NCBI GenBank assembly: GCA_029747015.1
Contig: JAKOGI010003037.1
Span: forward strand, 1 to 64,000
Length of the DNA stretch: 64,000 nt
Source of the DNA: Carnegiea gigantea
Taxonomy: Eukaryota; Streptophyta; Magnoliopsida; Caryophyllales; Cactaceae
Direction: 5' to 3'
Shown: one piece after another, positions 34,340 to 45,730 of the stretch
Numbering within the stretch: the stretch's first letter is position 1
How the letters are laid out: every line of letters begins with the position of its first letter
The notes under the pieces: model-generated
What the model saw: only the letters and a program-made list of their open reading frames with translations
What the model was told of the DNA's origin: nothing
The model's database searches: none
Program-made: the position numbers and the translations under genes

Positions 34340-35871
34340 GCAACTTCACACCAAAGGGGCTGAAATTTGAAAGGAAGCGAACGAGCTGAAGTGGCACGGG
34401 CGTGCTGATAGGCATGGTCCCACCGTGCCAAAGTTCTGCCCACGGAAACTAGGAAAGCCTAGTTTTAGCCGGTTTAGGTGTTCTTGAGTTTGAATTGTGT
34501 TTCTAGTCTTTTGGTGGGCTTGAACTCATGAGAAAGGTTGGGAATGATGGTAGAAAGAGTGGATTAATGGAAGGGAATGAAGAACACTCAAGTATTAGGG
34601 ATTGGAAATGAAGAACACGATGGGTGAAGGAGATTAACTTGATTCAAGCTAATCAAATGGATTCAGATAAAACTAAACTCTAGGATTAGATATAGAAACA
34701 CCACTAATCTTTGAGTTTAGGGCCCTTAAGCTTGATTAAGATACAGAATCACCACTTAATCAAGGCTAAGACTCACTTGGACACCACTTAGTTTGGCCTA
34801 AACTAAGATAAGCAAGCAAGAGTTTGGAGTGAAAGCCTCAAATGCTCTCTATGGTTTTTCATTCAACCAAAATCTGAAGTGTTTGCTTTCTCTATTCGTG
34901 TTTTACGTAGGCAGCAAAATAACCAAGCTAAGCAAGCTCTCACACAAGCACTTCTAGCTTTCCTTCCTAGGTAGGAAAGGTATTAGGCTTAATTACACCC
35001 GGTTAAGCTAACCGGTTTGATAATCTCCCTTAAGACTAAACAAAGTGCATTAAGCTAACTAGGAAAGCAAGACAAATGATTAATACAACTTGATTATCTT
35101 GTACTTAGGCCTAAACAGCTTGGAAACTCAGCAAAAGCCATGTGCACAGCCGAAAAGTGAATCTCCCTTTGCGGCTATCCAATGAGAAGCAAGCTAGCAC
35201 CTTCCTTGTCTACCAATGAGATTCAAGAGACAAGCGTTCTTGCAGCCCTTCCCTCATTGGTTGTTTTCTTCCCTAGGCTGCCTTGGACGTCTGCCAGCAT
35301 GGGGGGGTGTGCCACTCATCCATCTAGAGAAGAGGAAACCCTTGTGATGAAGTAAACAGCCGGGTATCCTTGAACCGGGTTCAGGCAGAAAAAGACCGAC
35401 TGAAATGCTTGGTTTTCCCTTAGCAAAAGTGACCAAGATTTGGATTTTAAGCCATGGGACAAGGCCTTGGGGTGTGTATTAACCTTTCAAAGAAAGAAAT
35501 TAAGGTTAAAACAACTTTAAACATAGTATCTAAACTAAAACTTCTAACCGTGCAAAATTAGACCCGTTTGACAGTCATAGAAAGAATGCCTTGAATCCTT
35601 ATCCTCTTGAAGGCATGAAGTGAAACCAATGCTTGAACCTGAAAGCTAACTTCATGAGGATATCAAAAATGCAAAAATATTAGACTTAAGCCACAATGTA
35701 GCTTAAGAAATGAGGTGCACAAAACCGGGCTTATGCTGGCCGGTTATCCCGTTTGTGCTAGTTTCAACCTCTTGCCAAAGGTGAGCCATCTTCTTGGTTT
35801 GGGACCTTGTTCTTGGGCGACTTGGACTTGTTACATCTTGATCAAGGTCTTGGCTAGCTAGGACTCCATCA
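34340..35871 (-). repeat. A'-family LTR, interrupted by element B
   Basis: Related to but distinct from family A. Sense start TGATGGAGTCC at 35871; the sense end is missing at 34340, where B sits. The palindromes GGCACGGGCGTGC (34393-34405) and 34411-34429 match those in A LTRs. No coding frame of note. Confidence 0.8.
34673..34816 (-). promoter_or_regulatory. Three-hairpin leader cluster of A' LTR
   Basis: The cleanest cluster in the window. Hairpin 2 has a perfect 10-bp stem, CTTGATTAAG/CTTAATCAAG (34731-34740 and 34755-34764), around sense loop TGGTGATTCTGTAT. Hairpin 3 (34673-34720) has inner GATTAG/CTAATC and outer CTAAACTC/GAGTTTAG stems around TGGTGTTTCTATAT. Hairpin 1 (34775-34816) has inner stem CTTAGTTT/AAACTAAG with loop AGGCC and outer CTTG/CAAG. 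GGGCCCT separates 2 and 3. Confidence 0.8.
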
Positions 35872-36161
35872 ATATCGTGTACTATCTTAACTCCTGCACT
35901 CGTAATAAGACTTCAGGTCACTTATGTGCACCATATACATATACTACTTATAGAGGAATTTCCATCAACCCCCTCCTAGTAAGCTTACAACAATTTAGCA
36001 CTTAACACTTAACACTTAACACTTAATATACAACATACATCGCATAGCACATAACACATAGCACATAACATATAACTCTTGGCACATAAAAACATATTGG
36101 CGAGTCAAATCTCATTTTCTTTTATCCTTTTAGAAAACCCTATAGCTCTGATACCATCAAA
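35872..36161 (-). mobile_element. Leader fragment of element I with primer site
   Basis: AT-rich sequence between LTR A' and LTR I. Primer site TGGTATCAGAGC lies on the minus strand at 36145-36156, five bases from LTR I. It contains a 7-bp unit (CACTTAA) repeated four times at 35999-36026. No coding sequence seen. The rest of element I is replaced by the A' LTR side. Confidence 0.7.
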
Positions 36162-37087
36162 TGTAACACCCCCGACCTCAGGCGGGTCGTGTTACATGCC
36201 ACAGCCTTCCCCTGGGGAAAGACTGTTAAGGCAGCTTGCTTAAACCTATTTGAAACATAACATAAGAGAGACTCAAAGTTTAAAACTTAAGCCACTATAA
36301 CCTAATTGGGCCTTGAGTTTAACCTTAGGGCTAGAAATGCTAGAATTTTCTTAATTTCTGGGGCAAAACGGCCAGAGTTTCCCCTAAAAACTGACCATTT
36401 CCCAGGCCTAAAGCCTTACATAATAACCCTGCAATACATAATGGTACTATATAACACCAACATCTCAACGGCTACACGCCGGAGTCCACAACTCTACGGG
36501 CTACACGCCCGGAGTACACAGAGCTTTCCAATTTTCATAAACTTTATAAGAAGTTAGAAGAAGTACAGGTTCGAGTTCACCTTGCATGCACCAATTTACC
36601 GGGTGTTGGCCGGTTCTGCGCCGAGATGGTTCGGCCATGGGCAGGGGGGAGATGCCGGCACCGGTGGCGTCGCTTGGGTCCGGTCAGGCGTGGCGTAGCA
36701 GCGAGGACAAAGAGGAGATGGCAGGCATGCAGTGAGGAAGCAGAAGAATGACAGAGAGAGAAGGGGGGAAGGGGTCGGGCCACGCGAGGAAGAAGAAGGA
36801 GGCACGGGGGGGTTCAGGTGTGTGGTTTTAATTTCAACCCCTTCCCTTTTTTTTTGTGACTCAAATCTACCGCAAAACTTCAACCTATTGTATTAATAAT
36901 CGAATACCCGGGCCTCTAATCTTAAACCGAAGTCCTAAATATAATCGTTGGTCTTCTTACTGGCCCTTTGATTATATTAAGGATCGATTTAGTAAATTAC
37001 AGAACTATTACCAGGGTTCAACAATCTGATCGTATTTAGGAATTGCTTTTGTTGGAGTTCAAGGAATCGAAGGCTTGTCTTGTTACA
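36162..37087 (-). repeat. 5' LTR of element I, 926 bp, TGTAACA type
   Basis: Plus strand begins TGTAACACCC and ends TTGTTACA; the primer site to the left makes this a minus-strand 5' LTR. The termini differ from the TGATG..CATCA families, so it belongs to another gypsy lineage. Its sense end forms a hairpin (36162-36196, arms TGTAACAC/GTGTTACA). A GC-rich purine and pyrimidine block lies near 36600-36860; open frames there look incidental. Confidence 0.8.
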
Positions 37088-38143
37088 CAACTTTATGAAA
37101 TTCATTTATGGAATCTAAAGTTGAATAGGTCAATAACTTGGGCGATATGGTAGTTGTAGATTGGCGGATAATAAAATAAAATTTTCCAACCCAACAAGCA
37201 TAATATTTGATAAGCAAGTACGATAAAAATGCGGGTCTCACGCTGGTATTCACCCCCCACATTCCTAAACACATTCTAAACACATTCCCCAAATCAGCCC
37301 AAACACATCCCCCAAACACAACTCGTAGACTCCCAACATGTCCCTTCGAAAACTTCTCAAATTAAATGCTAAATTTGATGCCTTTGATTTCACGATGCAA
37401 TAAAGAAACCTTGAGAGGCAACGAATAAAGCTCGAGTTGTAAAAAATAAACCTCAAGGTGCAACAACAAGACTTTCATCTACTCTCGCTATGGTTTGAAA
37501 TGAGAAGGGAAGCCGAACAGCCCTTTATCTCACATAAAGTAGACCAAAGCCGAGAAGTTAATGGGGTTGATAAAGTAAAAGAACAAGAGTTTAAGGAGGA
37601 AAAGGAGGAGGATGTTAAGGATGATCTTAAGAACACTCAAGAGTAGGTCATAGTGGAAGCTGAGCAAGGAGAAATGCTTCTTTTAAAAAGCATTTAGGAC
37701 AATCCAAAAGAAGAAGTAGCTGAATAAAGGGAGGACATATCTCACTCTAAACCTATGGGTTCGGGTAAGATATGTTCATGGATTATCAATGGATAGAGTT
37801 GTGCACAAAGCCCAGCTAATCTCCATACTTTTGCCCTCCCACAGCTCTATACCCCTTCTACCACCTCCACCACACAATCCCACAAGCATACCGCATCAAT
37901 CCAACCCCTTTCATACCCCCAAGTACACTGTTACTTCAAGCTTCTATTTTTGAATTTAAAGCTTGTGAGCAATGGAATCCCCAAGAGTCCAAAGGTTTCC
38001 ATCCCAACCGAGTACAAACCCACATGAATCATGAGTGGAAAGGAATCTCTAAAAACCTGAAGGACTTAATTGAGTGATTGGTGTTATTTCAGCCAGATTT
38101 AATGGCTTAAATTTAAGGATAATTTTTTCTAACAAGGAGAGGA
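37088..38143 (+). pseudogene. Internal region of F element, pol-less remnant
   Basis: From about 37240 the sequence matches 39795-39884, the stretch after the F primer site. A short open frame (37458-37646) is charged and Gag-like at best. Near 37760-37800 a protease remnant reads ICSWIING, recalling VCSLIIDGG. A purine tract (AAGGAGAGGA, 38134-38143) directly precedes LTR F. There is no RT, RNase H or integrase, so the whole internal region is about 0.9 kb, as in a non-autonomous derivative. Bases 37088-37239 have no recognisable content. Confidence 0.7.
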
Positions 38144-39766
38144 TGATGGATATCAGCCCATGTAATCCTCAATTAGCCCTAATCATTTTTTAAACATGTT
38201 CTATTTTTAAGTTGATTTATCAAGTTAAACCTAATTTAACTTTGATTTCCTTTACTGAGAGAGTCTATTGACATTATAAAAAACTTAATTATGCAATTAA
38301 ATCAGTTTTAAATTAAGTATTTTTGTCCAAACTTTCAAAGGGCTTGAAACAGAAGTTCCCTGGTTAAGGCCAGCAACATACCTGGTTTTTATGAGCTTAA
38401 TTGCTTAGACCTCTTTAAGGTTTATGTCAAATATTTTGCCATGGGTTTGAAGTTCAAGAAGTTATCTTTCCAAAAATAAGTTTCAGCTTATTTTGACTTC
38501 ATTTGCGCATCAAAATCAATCTTTAAATCCAAATAGTGTAAACTACTGCTTAAGACAGAATCAGTTAGGTTTTGTGTATTATATTCCTTAGACTTATTTT
38601 GGGTTTGAGTCTAATATTTTTTCATATTGTGGGTCCCCAAGATGTTAACTACTCGGTTCGATGGAGAAATTCCAGTTAAGTCAGGCGGAAGTTAAAGAAC
38701 CAGGTCATGTTTGCAAACAATGCATGCTAGAATCTAGTTTAGACCAGTCTGAGTTTTCTAAGTGTTTAGACCATCAAATGAAGTCATAAATGTGTGATTC
38801 CACTTAAAGTAATTAGCAGAGATCCAGAGCTTCCCAGCCATATGTGGCATCCAAACAAAGCGTGCAATCTACCCGTTTCTGCTCGGTTGCACATAATTGG
38901 TGCATTTGGTGGTTGATGTCTTTCCAGCCATCCAATCTGGTCCTAGCACCATGATTAGGCTGTTAAAGGCGCCTTGGACATAATCATGGAGCAAACAATT
39001 AATGAACTAATGAGAAACAAGGAAGAAAAGTTAGAAGTGTTCTCATTGGCTAGGCGTAAAGTATAAAGGGACCAGCAACTTTTCCACTTTTCTTCACACT
39101 TAGCCAGCTGCTTCCTTGCTTAATTGGTTGCTTATTAATGAGTTAAGACTTTAATATTTGGTTTAGCTAGACTCAAAGTTTGTAATTAGCTTAATTAAGC
39201 TTGTTTTGTACTTAATTAGTTTTCTGTTTTAGTTATGCTAGTTTTAAACTTGATTAAGAGGTTTCCTAAGCATGAAGAAACCTCCTAATCCCACTAGGCA
39301 GCCTTGTTAATGTTCTTAAAAGGCCTTGAAGCCTCATTTTGTAAGCATAACTTAATGAATTTTATAAGAAAAGCTTGAGTGAAAACTCTCTTGCAAGGGT
39401 GGATTCTCTTGTGTTAAATTCCTAAGTGCTGTATCTCTAAGTTGGTTCCTTAGAGTGGTGATCTCTTAGGTCCAAATCAAACTTCGTAATGGTGCTTTTG
39501 CTGTATCTAAGGAGCCTAGTTTGGATAAACCCTTGAGGAGTTTGGTGGTGGTGATATCTATATCCATCAATCGCCTTAAGTCCAGCTCTTGAATCTCTAG
39601 GTGTGGATTCAGTTCGATGAGTTAAGTTTATATTTTTACTTTTATCTTCGGATTCACTTATTCTCTTTCTAAAGTGAGTTTGAGTTTGTCCCTCGATTGC
39701 AATTTTTTATGGTTTAACTTACACTCTTGAATTGAGTTTAAGCTTTTAGCCTTGAGAGATACATCA
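38144..39766 (+). repeat. F LTR, 1623 bp, forward copy
   Basis: Starts TGATGGATATCAGC and ends GAGATACATCA. This copy defines the F limits used for the reversed array at 5975-16550. TATAAAG is at 39062-39068. Leader hairpin 1 (39435-39455) has stem CTCTAAG/CTTAGAG with outer CCTAAG/CTTAGG. Hairpin 2, near 39542-39571, has TGGTGATATCTATAT in a stem ending CCATCAA. Confidence 0.88.
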
Positions 39767-39884
39767 GTTTTGTTATCAGAGCAAGTTTCATCTTGGCCTA
39801 ATATTCACCCCACACATTCCCAAACACATTCCACAAATCACCCCAAACACATCCCCCAAACACAACCCGTAACCTCCCACAATG
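39767..39884 (+). mobile_element. Second F primer site and internal start
   Basis: TGTTATCAGAGC (39771-39782) is an initiator tRNA-Met site with one change (G to T at position 3), five bases after the LTR. Bases 39798-39884 repeat the internal sequence at about 37245-37330. The order internal-LTR-primer-internal shows an LTR shared by two tandem F elements. Cut by LTR J at 39885. Confidence 0.75.
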
Positions 39885-41212
39885 TGATGTAAATTAGTCA
39901 AACATGTCCCAGTTAAATCCCCCAAGTCAACGTAGTCTAATTACCTAGGTCTAAGTCCAGGGAACAAGTCCCATTTTGTAAGCTGAAAAGAAGATGGTAC
40001 CTGGGTTCAACCCATCACATGTACCCGGTTTTATTTGTATTATTTTCTAGACTAAATGACATCCAAATTGTGCAATTCAGTTTTTTATTAGTTAGTTTAG
40101 GATGTCAAGAATTAAGCATGTCAAGCAAGATCTAAGGCAAGCACGTTAAGCCATCCTGTCCAGCCCATTTTGCCAAGCTGCCCAGTTGAAGCCCAAGAAT
40201 GCACGGCTGGATTAATTAGGCTAATTGAGCCACCTAATGGTGTGTAAATTGTGATTTCTCAAATGGAGGGGTTTGTTGACATCTTGAAGTTTCCCCCCAT
40301 AGAAGGAAACCTAAGATTAGTCATTAAATTGAAGTGGCCCAATTGCAGCAAAGACCAAGCCACTTGCGTCGGCCCACAGTCGGCTGTATCACCTAGAGGG
40401 TTTACCCACTTAGGTGGGTTTTCTCCTCCAACCTTTGTGTTTGCTTAGCTCCTTGCTAATTCTTAGTCACTATATGACTCATTCATAGAGAGAGTGCCAT
40501 GTGGATTGAAGAGAATGAGCCACTTTGCAAGCTAGAATTCGAACACCATGGCATGATGTGGCAAGCATGAACAAGTCTTGTTCTTTTAAAGTGGTGACCA
40601 TGGGTGATTACCTTGTTAGGGATGAAAACATGATTGATCAGGCTAGGATCATCAAGGAAGAAGTTTAGATAATCATTTGGCTAATTATTAAGCTTTTTGT
40701 TCATGTTTAGCATAGTTTAGGAACAAACTATGTAATTTAGCTAAGCTGGCATACTTAGTAAATTTCCTAATCATTTAGTAATCTCCTAATGATTACCTAA
40801 TGAGTAAGGAAAAGCCTTAGGCATGCCATTATCAATAGCATGGCCATTTATTTTGCACTCAGCGATGTGAATTCAAAATCTGAAGTTGAGTTTGGAACTC
40901 TTCAGTGTTATTACTTGAATTCGCCACTTGCTTATCTCTAATTAGGCCAATTAGAGTGGTGTTCAAGCGAGTCTTGGTCTTAATTAGGTGGTGAAATCTG
41001 TATCCTAATCAAAGATCAAGGGCCCTAAAATAATTTTTTGTGGTGAAATCTGTATCTACGAGTCATTTCAGTTCTATTGATTCCTCAAGTTTCCAATTTC
41101 CCCGTTTCCTTTCAAGGCCCACGCCATCTCTTCCCTATACCACCATTACCTTCTTCTCTCCATAATCTTGAGCTTTCCTTTCATTCCCTTTCTTTCCTAT
41201 TGTGATACATCA
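39885..41212 (+). repeat. J-family LTR, 1328 bp
   Basis: Starts TGATGTAAATTAG and ends TGATACATCA. Leader hairpin 1: CTCTAATT (40935-40942)/AATTAGAG (40948-40955), loop AGGCC, outer CTTG/CAAG, followed by TGGTGTT. Hairpin 2 (40983-41009): stem ATTAGG/CCTAAT around TGGTGAAATCTGTAT. A third TGGTGAAATCTGTAT near 41041 has no clear stem. A GGGCCCT linker is present. Confidence 0.82.
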
Positions 41213-41354
41213 ATTTTTATAATAGAGCTAAGTCTCATTTTTGGCCTGAAATCAAAACCCCACACGTTTCCTCTCTCTCTCACGCCACAAAATTCCCAAA
41301 ACACAAAAAAAGATAGCCTTGGTTCGAGTTCATCCTTCAAGATAAGTAGCATGA
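41213..41354 (+). mobile_element. Leader stub of element J
   Basis: Decayed primer site (..TATAATAGAGCTAAG) followed by leader-like sequence. It ends where the D2 LTR fragment begins. No gene seen. Confidence 0.6.
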
Positions 41355-42270
41355 TAGGGCACACCAAAGGACACATTAATGTGTCGGTTACAAATAATCA
41401 AGGGGAAGGGGAAAAGATGAGTTCCTTGAGATGCCACAACTCCTTGGCTGCATAAATTACATTAACCCCCTGGTATAAGAAGGGTCTCATGTCCAAATGC
41501 AACTAAAAAGGTTCATGAACCGAATGGGAACACCAAACATCCTCCTTCTTTAATGCACTCACACCCTTACAGCAGCTCTAACTTTGGACGGCCATATCTC
41601 GCGATTTACTATACCAAATTGCGTGATTTTGGGCTTGTTGGAAAGCCCTGGATGTGTAGTTTCTCTAAAGCACAAGTTCGCCCAATTTGGACCAGCTGTT
41701 TGAAAGTTATCGCCTAAAAAATGAAGACTGCTCAGATTGGCCTGCGCCTGGACATTGGGCCTTTGAGGTCTCTTGTTGCCCAACCAAATGAGATCCAATT
41801 TAAGCATGGTTGGACTTATTAGAAAGCTAACATCTTAGGCTAAAATATTATGTGGGCCCTCAAGCCGTGGGTCCACCAAATCTTGCACAAAACAAGTAAC
41901 AAAGGCCGGGTTATGATTGAATGAATCCGGCGCCAACTCGTCGGGCATTGCCATGAGTGTTCTGCAAAGTTTAGCCACTTCCTTGACCCCCTTGAGCTTA
42001 GTAGGGTCTTCCTTGAGCTGAGAAAGGAGCGTAGGAGGGTGGGCTTGATGGTCTCCATCAATAATGCAAGGTACTCGTGATCCCCAGTTGGAAAATCCAT
42101 TTGGAAAAGGCACTTTGAAGTTCAAATAGAACTCCATAAAGTGTCTTTTGTCATGAAATTCAAATATTGGAGCCAAAGAGGAGCCTTGCCATGCATGAAC
42201 TTGTTTGAAACTTACCTCCCTTGAAGTTGAGTTTAAAGAATGAGAATGATCTCCTTGAAAATATACATCA
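41355..42270 (-). repeat. D2 LTR fragment
   Basis: Matches the solo D2 LTR from its part equivalent to about 13090 to its sense start (TGATGTATATTTTC, ending at 42270). The TATA and leader-hairpin part is missing. About 210 bp separate its start from the internal TGATGGAGACCATC, which is where D LTRs begin. Confidence 0.85.
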
Positions 42271-42627
42271 CTTAAGCAATCATATACTCAAAATCGGGTA
42301 CATTCTGGTTCTGCTGGACGGTTTGGATACCTTGGGTTTATTAGCTAATTTGAGAGGGTAAATGAAGTCCAAATGGGATGAAACTTGATTTTATGGAAAG
42401 CTGAATTCTTGAACTTCAAACCCAATGCAAAATATTAGACTTAAACCTCAAAGAGGCTTAAGTAATTAAGCTTCCAAAAATGGATTTACTGCTAACTTAA
42501 ACCCGTGACCTGTTGTTTTATTACTTAAACAAAATAAGGATGATTTATTCATCCTTTAACCAGCAAAATGAAATTACCTAGATTGATTTGCTTCTTTAAA
42601 TCAAAGGGCATGGAGGGATATCCATCA
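42271..42627 (-). repeat. F-like LTR fragment
   Basis: Resembles the sense-start part of F LTRs, ending GATATCCATCA at 42627. It is more diverged than the array copies and directly abuts a gag fragment in the same orientation. Confidence 0.7.
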
Positions 42628-43118
42628 CTTCCTCTCACCGTGGCCCATTATAAATCGGCCTTATCCTTCAAGTAAAACACAGTGAAACCCACTTTCCATT
42701 CCTTAGGGCATTGGAGTGCGTCGAACAGTGTCTCCATGCCCCTAATCTAGTCCTCAAAGGTCGTGGGGTCGGTGGTTCCATCATAGATTGGTGCGTGGTG
42801 GCTCCCGAATCTTTTAAACATGTAAGAATTATCTTCCTCGACCCTCTTCTCTCGAACCTCCATTAGCTTTTGCAGTTGTTCATTCTGAAGCCGCAACTGC
42901 TCCCCTTGCTTCTACAGCAGCTCCAATAGTAGTAGGTTGGTGTGTTCGGCCCCAATGGGTAGGTTGGTCTCATCCACCGGGCTATGAGACCCGTTCCCAT
43001 TCCTAGGGCGTAGGGCTTCCAACCATTCCCTGAGGCCCGACATGTTAACTTCCTGATTCACAAGGACTCTCTTAGCAGGGTGATGTCTGGTTTGAGATTC
43101 ATTGTTGTTTCCCGCCAT
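42628..43118 (-). pseudogene. gag: Gag fragment of a second gypsy lineage
   Basis: Minus strand from ATG at 43118 (MAGNNNESQTRHHPAKRV) through a glutamine-rich coiled coil (EQLRLQNEQLQKLMEVRE) to a capsid-like motif (PTTFEDWIRGMETLFDALQC) and LWWATV, ending at 42628 where the F fragment begins. A TAG replaces a glutamine codon at 42912-42914. The Gag differs clearly from the CRM-like ones and resembles other plant gypsy Gags such as Tekay or Tat types; I cannot tell which. No zinc knuckle, protease or pol remains. Confidence 0.8.
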
Positions 43119-43637
43119 CCAGTTCGGGAGTAAGTTGGGTTTAGTTCCTCTCCTAATAGTTCATATCCTACGTACTACTAGAGTTCAATAACATAATACA
43201 TGCTAGTGCATCATGCAATATTTGACAGGTTTTTATCACATCACATTGCTACGCTTACGTGGTCCATTCACTAAATCACATGCTCATGCATTACACATCA
43301 TATAGGTATCACGTTCACTTGATCCACATACGTCAGTGATAAAGAACACTGGTATTCAGATAGCTCAAACATTTCGTTGCATAGAATTTTAATATCATAA
43401 GTGGTCCATACTACTACTCTTCATTACATCACGGTTTGTAACTTTATTAGCCTACAGGGGCTTAACAACATAACAGAAAATAACTAATAGCATCATCCTA
43501 GCAAATAAATTTTCTAGTACTACGAGATTCTACTGGTTGGGGCCATCCAGTGGATATGTACCACTACACATTCGACCACACCTGCCCTGCTTCCAGCGAG
43601 GAACCTCAGGCTTAGGTTGTTCCTGGTCTTCCTCCAT
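43119..43637. other. AT-rich gap, no gene seen
   Basis: Between the gag fragment and the acidic frame. Probably leader or LTR sequence of the same element, but no primer site is recognisable. The only long plus-strand frame starting here (43537) is the complement of the acidic repeat. Confidence 0.5.
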
Positions 43638-44141
43638 CAGTTATTGTTCCTCTAGGTCCTCGCCCTCCAAGGGTTCTGCCTCGGGTTCTTCATCCTCTAA
43701 AGGCTGTTCCTCAGGTTCTCCCTTGGGGTCTTCCCCTTCTATGGGGTCCTCCTCGGGGTCACTTTCCTTTAAAGGTTCCTCAATGGGGTCTTCCTTTGGA
43801 TCTTCCTCAAGGTCTTCTTCCTCCATTGGGTCCTCTTCAGGTTTATACTCAACTAAGCTTTCCTCACCCCTTGGGAATTCCTCGGGTTCATACTCAATCG
43901 AAGGTTCTCCTCCAGGGTCTCACTCTGTAATGGGTTCTGCCTCCAGCTCATCCTCACTACTCTTAAGCTCGTTCTCACCAATAGCCTCATCATCCTCGGT
44001 ATCCTCCTGTGGTGGTGGTGGTGGGGTGTCATCATCGGTGTTAGGGGCAGGGGGCTCATCGTAGGGACCTATGTCTTTAAGGTAGTCGACCAATCCATCC
44101 ATGGTCATCCCCATAGGCTCCCACTCACCCATGCATATCAA
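43638..44141 (-). pseudogene. Acidic Glu/Pro-repeat frame, one stop
   Basis: Minus strand from ATG at 44141 (MICMGEWEPMGMTMDGLVDY), then PPAPNTDDDTPPPPPQEDTE and a long run of Glu-Asp-Pro repeats (EEDPKEDPIEEP, EEDPIEGEDPKGEP). A TGA at 43920-43922 interrupts it, and the frame stays open on both sides. It lies upstream of the gag fragment in the same orientation, so it may be an accessory frame or LTR-encoded frame of that element. Composition alone suggests a disordered acidic protein; function unknown. Nearby TGTAACACCC (minus strand, start near 44240) could be the LTR start. Confidence 0.6.
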
Positions 44142-44294
44142 TAATAATTTAACTCATATCGCAACTAAAATACAATTTTATAACGTCAAAAAGGCAAAAT
44201 GATGAGCTTAACGTAAAAAATAAATAACACGGGTGTTACAAGGTGCTTCCAGGTTACGCAACTAAAATGTACCTAGTTTTGTTCATTTGGTTTA

Positions 44295-45490
44295 TGATGT
44301 ATATGTGGGTGGTAAGTGAACCAAATCAAACTCAAATAAACCCAAATAAGAATTGAACCAAAGTAAAGAGAAAATGGAAGGTTGATGAAGATGGAATGAA
44401 AATAATAACCAAAAAAGAACAAAGGATAAACAAGACCTTGCACTTGAGATAATCCTTCGCGGAGCCACTCAAGGACTTGATCTTGGGCAAATCCTCTCAT
44501 CTTCACCAAGGAATCACTCCAATTGGAAAAAAAAAGAGAACCTAGAACACCACTTGAACTTGCCAAAATTCAAGATATAGAACTAGGGATTTTTTTTTTT
44601 GGACACAAATGAGAATCCCTCTCAAGGTGTTTGTACTACTCTTGGAAAAGCTTACAACTCTGAATTCAAATGCAACTACATAACCCACCTATTTATAAGC
44701 TAAACAAAGATAACCAAAAGACTTAAAAACTCCCAGCAATTAAAACTAGAAAATTGAAAAGGCTTGGAAAATGGAAAAGACTCAACATAAAGGGGTGGGG
44801 AGGTTACAAAGAATATTCTAGGCTTCCAATCAGCTGAAGACATCCATCTAGAACACTCCAAGTCGTGCATGATGTCATCCACATGATGTCATGTAACCAA
44901 AGTCTCTTCATTTGCCCAGCATTTAATCCTTGCAGCAGCCTCCACGTCAACTGAGCATAACTCTCAGCACACACGTCCAAATCAGGTGATTCTGGGCTTG
45001 TTGGAAAGCCCTGGAAATCTATTTTCCAGAATGGGCTCATTTGCTCAATTTGGATAAGTCGATCAAAAGTTATGGTCCGAACATTACACCTATATCAGAA
45101 CTGGACTGGAGCAGGACAACTTCCCTTTGAGTGCTACTTTGCCCAATCAAATGACGTCCAAATTAAATAAAATTAGGCTTATTTTAAAGCTGACATCTTA
45201 AGCTTCAAAACCATGTGGCCCCTCAAGTTGTGGGTCCACTTGAGCTAGTCAAAAAAATGAGCACAAAAAAAATTACCTTCCGCAGGGATGAATCGGGCAC
45301 CAATTCTTCCGAAAGGAATATGAGTTTTATCCAGATTTTCGCCACTTGCTTGACTACTTCATGGTGTCTAAAGTCCTTAAACTCACATAATAAGAGAAAA
45401 TATGAGAGTTCCCATGCACGCTCTTGTTTGACACTTTTCTTCTTGGAAGCTGACCTTAAATAAAAATGATGCATATGGGAATATGCATCA
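44295..45490 (-). repeat. Solo B LTR, 1196 bp, TSD GTTTA
   Basis: Flanked by GTTTA at 44290-44294 and 45491-45495. It belongs to the hairpin-start subtype (45467-45490, central GGGA instead of GGAA). It has the same edges as the solo LTR at 19238. Confidence 0.94.
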
Positions 45491-45730
45491 GTTTATTAAG
45501 CTAAATTATGGGTTAAGTTCAATATTTTTGCATTTTTGGTTTCCTCTGGATGTTAACTTTCAGGTCCAAGCATTAAAAGTTAATCATGCTCAATCAAAGT
45601 AAAGAGATAGGGCCATTTTGTCCAAACTGGAAGTTTTGGTCTGAAAATGCACGATAAAATATTTTAGTGGAATTCTTCCACTTAAAATGCCATAAACCTG
45701 ATTTCTTTACTTAGGGGATTTGTAGACACC
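45491..45730. other. Unassigned LTR-like sequence
   Basis: AT-rich sequence with phrases typical of LTR starts here (GTTAAGTTCAATATTTTTGC), but no matching copy with clear edges. No gene seen. Confidence 0.4.

Noticed and set aside
36577..36883. GC-rich minus-strand open frames that might be a host gene exon
   Set aside because: They lie wholly inside the TGTAACA-type LTR and are proline/serine-rich low complexity in two overlapping frames.
43537..44064. Plus-strand serine/glycine-rich open frame of 175 codons
   Set aside because: It is the antisense of the acidic Glu-Asp-Pro repeat frame; GAA/GAG repeats read backwards give Ser codons. No start context or homology supports it.
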